A stretch of DNA of 8,213 bases from Methanothrix sp. (GTDB lineage Archaea; Halobacteriota; Methanosarcinia; Methanotrichales; Methanotrichaceae): assembly GCA_023229165.1 (NCBI GenBank), contig JALNZQ010000112.1, forward strand, positions 1 through 8,213, given 5' to 3'. The translations under genes were made by a program, and so were the position numbers. Each line of letters starts with the position of its first letter. Within the stretch, counting starts at the first letter, position 1. Of the stretch, positions 5,276 to 8,213 are shown piece after piece. The notes beneath the pieces are model-generated. The model was not told the origin of the DNA and searched no databases. It saw only the letters and a list, made by a program, of their open reading frames with translations.

Positions 5276-5720
5276 ATTCGCACATGTGATCCTTGGCCAC
5301 TATGATCTGCTCATCAATGGAAAAGTTGCCCACGAACATGTGATTGATACGCGACACCTCATCCTTTATGTCGCCCGTCTCCGGGTCCAGCACCAGGTAG
5401 CCGATGCGGCCAATGCCGATGAAGTCTGCGTCTATGGTCATCTCCGTGAGATTGGGCAGAGCCAACAATTCCATCTTGGTAGAGAGACGGGTGGCATCGG
5501 TGAACTCCTTGGATGCGCTCATCTTCATGGGATAGTTCTGCAGATTGGTGCTTTCCCGAAACTTCTGGTCGTAAGAGAAAAGATGAGCATTGGGATTACT
5601 CTTGCTGCCTATCTCCATCACATAATGCTCGGCTAAGGCAGGGCTTACAACAATGCATTGGACAATAATGAAAGAAATGATGAGTATCGTCAACCCCGAG
5701 AACGCCGCTGTTGCTTTCAT
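5253..5720 (-). CDS. Secreted hypothetical protein with signal peptide (155-aa frame, likely N-terminal part of a frameshifted gene)
   Basis: The signal peptide runs to about residue 30: a hydrophobic LTILIISFIIVQCIVV core and a PALA-E cleavage site. The mature part is polar and beta-prone, with MTIDADFIGIGRIGYLVLD (94-112), INHMFVGNFSIDEQI (125-139) and a short Cys tail CECGYLPC. FVGNFSIDEQ resembles FVSNNSENVSIEDQ in the secreted protein at 3124, so they may be distant relatives. Function unknown; probably cell-surface or extracellular. The start is well supported: GAGG lies five bases before the ATG, in the 19-base gap after the dapF stop, so this is the second gene of the dapF transcript. 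The frame stops early at a TGA in an uncommon place; the adjoining +1 frame continues with protein-like sequence to 5057. Confidence 0.7.
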   Translation of the reverse strand: MKATAAFSGLTILIISFIIVQCIVVSPALAEHYVMEIGSKSNPNAHLFSYDQKFRESTNLQNYPMKMSASKEFTDATRLSTKMELLALPNLTEMTIDADFIGIGRIGYLVLDPETGDIKDEVSRINHMFVGNFSIDEQIIVAKDHMCECGYLPCA

Positions 5721-5739
5721 TTTTGCCTCAATATCTTTC

Positions 5740-6651
5740 TCACGGCTGCATTGATAGGTTCCACAGGTATTCTTCAGAAAGCTCGCCTGAGCAGACCGTT
5801 ACCGCCGGCCCTTCCATGAAGGCTTTGCCCTCTTCGAAGGTTATGATCAAAGGTCCGCCTTTGGTCTTCACCAGGACCTCACCATCCACCAGTCCCAGAC
5901 GGCGCGCCACACTGGCTGCAGCCACAGATCCCGTGCCGCAGGAGAGGGTCTCACCTTCCACACCCCGCTCGAAGGTCCTGATCTCCAGAGGCTGGCCGAT
6001 CTTGACAAAATTCACATTGGTCCCTTCCGGAAAGAGGCTATTGTGTCTTATGAGCGGGGCCTTCTCCAGAATTTCAAAATCCATATCCTCGACAAAAACA
6101 ACGGCATGGGGAACCCCGGTGTTGACCGCCGATACCTTGCAGCCTTCGATCTCTTCCGAGATAAGAACGCCTTGGCCGCAGGCTGGTATGGAAGGCCGGT
6201 CGAACTTGGCCATCCCCATATCCACCTTGGCCCAAAAAGAGCCGTCCCTCTCTCGAACCTGCACTGGAATTATGCCGGCCAGGGTTTCCACATCGAAGAA
6301 TTCGCCCACATATCCTGTGTCCCAGGCATACTTGGCCAGGCAGCGTATGCCGTTGCCGCACATCTCCGCCTCCGAGCCGTCCGGCTGAATGAGCCTCATG
6401 CCAGTATTTGCTCGCGAGCTGTTTGTCAGGAATAAAACACCATCTGCACCTATGCCAAAGTGGCGGTGGCAGAGGGCAATGGCAAACCTTCTCTTCTCGC
6501 TCTCTGCTACCTGCTCGCGATTCATCTCATCTATCAGGATGAAGTCATTGCCGTTTCCATGCAGCTTGGTGAAGCTCAGGCTGTGAGGCCGAAAAGGATC
6601 GTCATCAAGCTCTATCTCAGAAATATCTGCCAGCTTCATTTTATATACCAT
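5740..6651 (-). CDS. dapF: Diaminopimelate epimerase
   Basis: DapF interconverts LL- and meso-diaminopimelate, the next-to-last step of lysine synthesis, using two cysteines and no cofactor. Seen here (303-aa numbering): FTKLHGNGNDFILID at 27-41, GIGADG at 66-71, the first active-site loop MCGNGIRC with C98, the substrate-binding VNTGVPHAVVFV around 176-187, and the second loop SCGTGSVAAA with C238. Both catalytic cysteines are present, so it should be active. About 25 residues precede the usual start of the family (xFTKLHGNGND). No ATG, GTG or TTG lies in frame between the ATG at 6639 and that motif, so the extension seems real. ATG at 6639 (MKLADISE) is an alternative to 6651; neither has a ribosome site. 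The secreted-protein gene follows 19 bases later. Confidence 0.93.
   Translation of the reverse strand: MVYKMKLADISEIELDDDPFRPHSLSFTKLHGNGNDFILIDEMNREQVAESEKRRFAIALCHRHFGIGADGVLFLTNSSRANTGMRLIQPDGSEAEMCGNGIRCLAKYAWDTGYVGEFFDVETLAGIIPVQVRERDGSFWAKVDMGMAKFDRPSIPACGQGVLISEEIEGCKVSAVNTGVPHAVVFVEDMDFEILEKAPLIRHNSLFPEGTNVNFVKIGQPLEIRTFERGVEGETLSCGTGSVAAASVARRLGLVDGEVLVKTKGGPLIITFEEGKAFMEGPAVTVCSGELSEEYLWNLSMQP
6640..6647 (+). promoter_or_regulatory. TATA box for the hps-rraA gene, overlapping the 5' end of dapF
   Basis: TTTATATA matches the methanogen TATA consensus exactly. Transcription on the plus strand would start about 25-27 bases beyond its centre, near 6670, giving a leader of roughly 45-60 bases that starts at the tandem repeat. 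The box lies between the two candidate dapF start codons (6651 and 6639), so dapF and the fusion gene have overlapping 5' regions. Confidence 0.6.
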
Positions 6652-6670
6652 GCATCTTTTTACTTAGCTT

Positions 6671-6710
6671 GTGCTGATGTATGCTAATGTGTGCTGATGT
6701 GTGGTGATGT
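6671..6710 (+). repeat. Four tandem copies of a 10-bp unit (consensus GTGCTGATGT)
   Basis: The units are GTGCTGATGT, ATGCTAATGT, GTGCTGATGT and GTGGTGATGT, with no gaps. Units 1 and 3 are identical; 2 and 4 differ from them by two and one base. The last unit supplies GGTGAT, a good Shine-Dalgarno sequence for the downstream gene. The array lies between the TATA box and the start codon, so it is probably the start of the mRNA leader. In DNA the 10-bp period puts all units on one helix face. Confidence 0.8.
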
Positions 6711-6720
6711 CATATTAAAC
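6711..6720 (-). promoter_or_regulatory. Candidate TATA box for dapF
   Basis: The minus strand reads GTTTAATATG about 60 bases before the dapF ATG at 6651, predicting transcription from about 6688 across the tandem repeat. It is less perfect than the plus-strand box, but it is the only suitable one seen upstream of dapF. Confidence 0.3.
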
Positions 6721-6731
6721 CCATTCTACAG

Positions 6732-7994
6732 GTGGCATTGGATCTTCTGGAGCTGGACAGATCAATTCAGATAGCCAAAGAGGCAGTCTTGGGCGGAGCA
6801 GACTGGATTGAGGCAGGAACACCTCTCATCAAGAGTGAGGGAATGGATGCTGTGCGCGAGATGAAGAAGGCCCTGCCCGGCACCAAGATATTAGCCGATA
6901 TGAAGACCGTGGACACCGGGGCCATGGAGGTGGAGATGGCAGCCAAGGCAGGAGCCGATATTGTGGCATTGCTTGCCGCATCCGATAACTCCACCATCGA
7001 GGATGCCCTGCGAGCGGCGCGAAAATACGGCGTGCAGATCATGATGGACCTTCTCACCGTCCCGGACCCAGTAAAGCGCTCTCAGGAACTTGAGCTGCTG
7101 GGTGTGGACTACATCTGCGTTCACGTAGGAATCGACCAGCAGATGACCGGTCGCGACACAGTCGATTTCCTCAAAGAGATCGTAAAAGTGGTCAATACTC
7201 CCGTAGCGGCAGCAGGCGGCATAGATGCCGTCACCGGAGCCGATGCCGTGGCCAATGGTGCCGCGATCGTAATCGTCGGCGGCAGCATTGTGAGAAGCGC
7301 TCATGTGACCGAATCTGCACGCAATATTCGCGAGGCAATAGACCATGCCCGGATGAGCGCCGCTCCCAAGATCAGCCGGGAAGAGGAGATGATCGCCATT
7401 TTGCGCGAGGTCTCAGCGCCCAACATCTCTGATGCCATGCACCGCAAAGGAGCCATGCGCGGCATCCTGCCAATCAACCTGGGCACCAAAATCGTAGGTC
7501 GGGCCATAACCGTGCAGACCTTTGCCGGAGACTGGGCCAAGCCCGTGGAGGCCATCGACCTGGGAGGACCGGGCGATGTGCTGGTGATCTACAATGGCAG
7601 CGACTTTGTCGCGCCCTGGGGCGGTCTCGCCACTTTGAGCAGCAAAAATAAGGGAATTGAAGGCGTGGTAATAGATGGAGCCGTGCGGGATGTGGATGAG
7701 ATCAGAGCGTTGAACTACCCCATATTCTCATCGGGGATCCAACCCAATGCCAGCGACGCCAAGGGCAAGGGCGAGATCAACTGCGAGATCACCTGTGGCG
7801 GCCAGACGGTGCGACCCGGGGATTACATTGTGGGAGACGAGAACGGAGTCGTGGTCATACCCAAAGAGAGAGCCTACGAGATCGCCAGGAGAGCTAAAGA
7901 GGTGGAGAAGATGGAAAGCAGGCTCTATGAGGAGATCCGGCGCGGCAAGACCCTCTCGCAGGTGATGGACCTAAAGAAATGGGAGAAGGTTTGA
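6732..7994 (+). CDS. Bifunctional 3-hexulose-6-phosphate synthase / RraA-like (HMG-aldolase fold) protein
   Basis: Two-domain fusion (420 aa from the GTG at 6732). Residues 1-210 are hexulose-6-phosphate synthase of the orotidine-decarboxylase superfamily: ALDLL with D4, WIEAGTPLIKSEG (25-37), the metal motif DMKTVD (56-61, DxKxxD), HVGID (131-135) and phosphate loops AAGGI (160-164) and VGGSIV (182-187). Residues 218-400 are RraA-like: GDVLVIYNG (281-289), GGLATLSSKNKGIEGVVIDG (297-316) followed by AVRD, and GDENGVVVIP (368-377). In archaea without the oxidative pentose pathway, Hps runs backward to give ribulose 5-phosphate and formaldehyde; the RraA part is often mislabelled demethylmenaquinone methyltransferase and its role is unsettled. 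The frame continues upstream as IKPILQVALD, matching the usual N-terminus, so the true start may be an ATT at 6714 with GGTGAT five bases before it. Confidence 0.9.
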   Translation: MALDLLELDRSIQIAKEAVLGGADWIEAGTPLIKSEGMDAVREMKKALPGTKILADMKTVDTGAMEVEMAAKAGADIVALLAASDNSTIEDALRAARKYGVQIMMDLLTVPDPVKRSQELELLGVDYICVHVGIDQQMTGRDTVDFLKEIVKVVNTPVAAAGGIDAVTGADAVANGAAIVIVGGSIVRSAHVTESARNIREAIDHARMSAAPKISREEEMIAILREVSAPNISDAMHRKGAMRGILPINLGTKIVGRAITVQTFAGDWAKPVEAIDLGGPGDVLVIYNGSDFVAPWGGLATLSSKNKGIEGVVIDGAVRDVDEIRALNYPIFSSGIQPNASDAKGKGEINCEITCGGQTVRPGDYIVGDENGVVVIPKERAYEIARRAKEVEKMESRLYEEIRRGKTLSQVMDLKKWEKV

Positions 7995-8066
7995 TGATTA
8001 AGCATTGACGACAAGCCGTAAATAGATTGAAATATTCATATTCGCAAAGCAATATTATGTGGTGGG

Positions 8067-8076
8067 TTTAAATATA
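8067..8076 (+). promoter_or_regulatory. TATA box upstream of secF
   Basis: TTTAAATATA is a strong archaeal TATA element. Its distance to the ATG at 8099 (27 bases from box centre) would place the transcription start at the ATG, which clashes with the ribosome site at 8087-8092. Either the true TATA box is a weaker one near 8025-8045, or the gene has both leadered and leaderless transcripts. Confidence 0.4.
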
Positions 8077-8086
8077 GAGGAAGTTC

Positions 8087-8092
8087 GAGGAG
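8087..8092 (+). promoter_or_regulatory. Shine-Dalgarno site of secF
   Basis: GAGGAG lies six bases before the ATG at 8099 and fixes this start. Confidence 0.65.
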
Positions 8093-8098
8093 AATAAC

Positions 8099-8213
8099 AT
8101 GGAATTGGAGGACATCGTTTCTAAGTACCCACCCAAGCAGATAATGCTGATTCCTATCGCTATCATAATATTAGCATTTATCAGCTTGGGCGCGACCTAT
8201 CTTGCAACAGGAA
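8099..8213 (+). CDS. secF: Protein-export membrane protein SecF, N-terminal fragment (cut by window edge)
   Basis: The first 38 codons are present: a short charged cytoplasmic start (MELEDIVSKYPPKQ) and one transmembrane segment (IMLIPIAIIILAFISLGATYL), then ATG of the outer loop. This layout, with a Lys/Gln-Pro-rich start and a long first membrane helix ending in Gly-x-x-Tyr-x-x-(A/T)-Thr-Gly, fits archaeal SecF, part of the SecDF complex that helps Sec-dependent export using the ion gradient. In archaea secF usually precedes secD, which would be beyond the window. A GAGGAG ribosome site lies six bases before the ATG. It is 104 bases after hps-rraA and likely has its own promoter. Only one membrane segment is seen, so another membrane protein is possible. 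Confidence 0.6.
   Translation, partial: MELEDIVSKYPPKQIMLIPIAIIILAFISLGATYLATG

Noticed and set aside
5711..6586. Long plus-strand frames (225, 130 and 65 codons) opposite dapF
   Set aside because: dapF carries both catalytic cysteine motifs; the opposite frames have no recognisable features.
1..8213. tRNA or rRNA genes, transposases, attachment sites
   Set aside because: None seen on either strand by eye; no cloverleaf arms or transposase motifs were recognised.

Overview
The window looks like chromosomal DNA of a methanogenic euryarchaeon, most likely a Methanothrix (Methanosaeta) type organism. Reasons seen in the sequence: an archaeal-type RecJ/DHH nuclease, a fused hexulose-6-phosphate synthase/RraA-like gene, the first codons of an archaeal-type SecF, secreted lineage-specific proteins, and promoters made of TATA boxes (TTTATATA, TTTAAATATA) rather than bacterial -35/-10 boxes. 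The exact genus is an inference.

Layout. At 1-51 (minus) lies the start of a HAD-family hydrolase that leaves the window. At 284-925 (minus) a winged-helix DNA-binding protein is preceded by a 55-codon small gene with a good Shine-Dalgarno site. From about 926 to 2056 there is no secure gene. Its first part (to about 1650) carries degenerate repeats and scraps of protein-like minus-strand reading frames. Its second part (about 1640-2050) is visibly AT-rich and has a cluster of TGTGAAA/TTTCACA words. At 2057-3011 (minus) lie an alkaline-phosphatase-superfamily enzyme and a 49-aa small protein, read from a promoter region shared with a divergent plus-strand pair at 3124-5034 (a secreted protein, then the RecJ-like nuclease). 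At 5057-6651 (minus) dapF is followed by a secreted-protein gene that appears broken by a one-base frameshift. Divergent from dapF, at 6732-7994 (plus), is the hps-rraA fusion, followed at 8099 by secF, cut by the window end.

How the genes may work together. dapF makes meso-diaminopimelate for lysine. The Hps domain can supply ribulose 5-phosphate by the reverse ribulose-monophosphate route used by archaea that lack the oxidative pentose phosphate pathway. RecJ-like nuclease and SecF are housekeeping functions in DNA replication/repair and protein export. The two secreted proteins share short motifs and may be distant paralogues.

I found no convincing new defence system or mobile element. 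The points most worth checking are the frameshifted secreted gene, a 10-bp tandem repeat in the likely 5' leader of hps-rraA together with a possible AUU start, and the repeat-bearing, gene-poor stretch at 926-2056.
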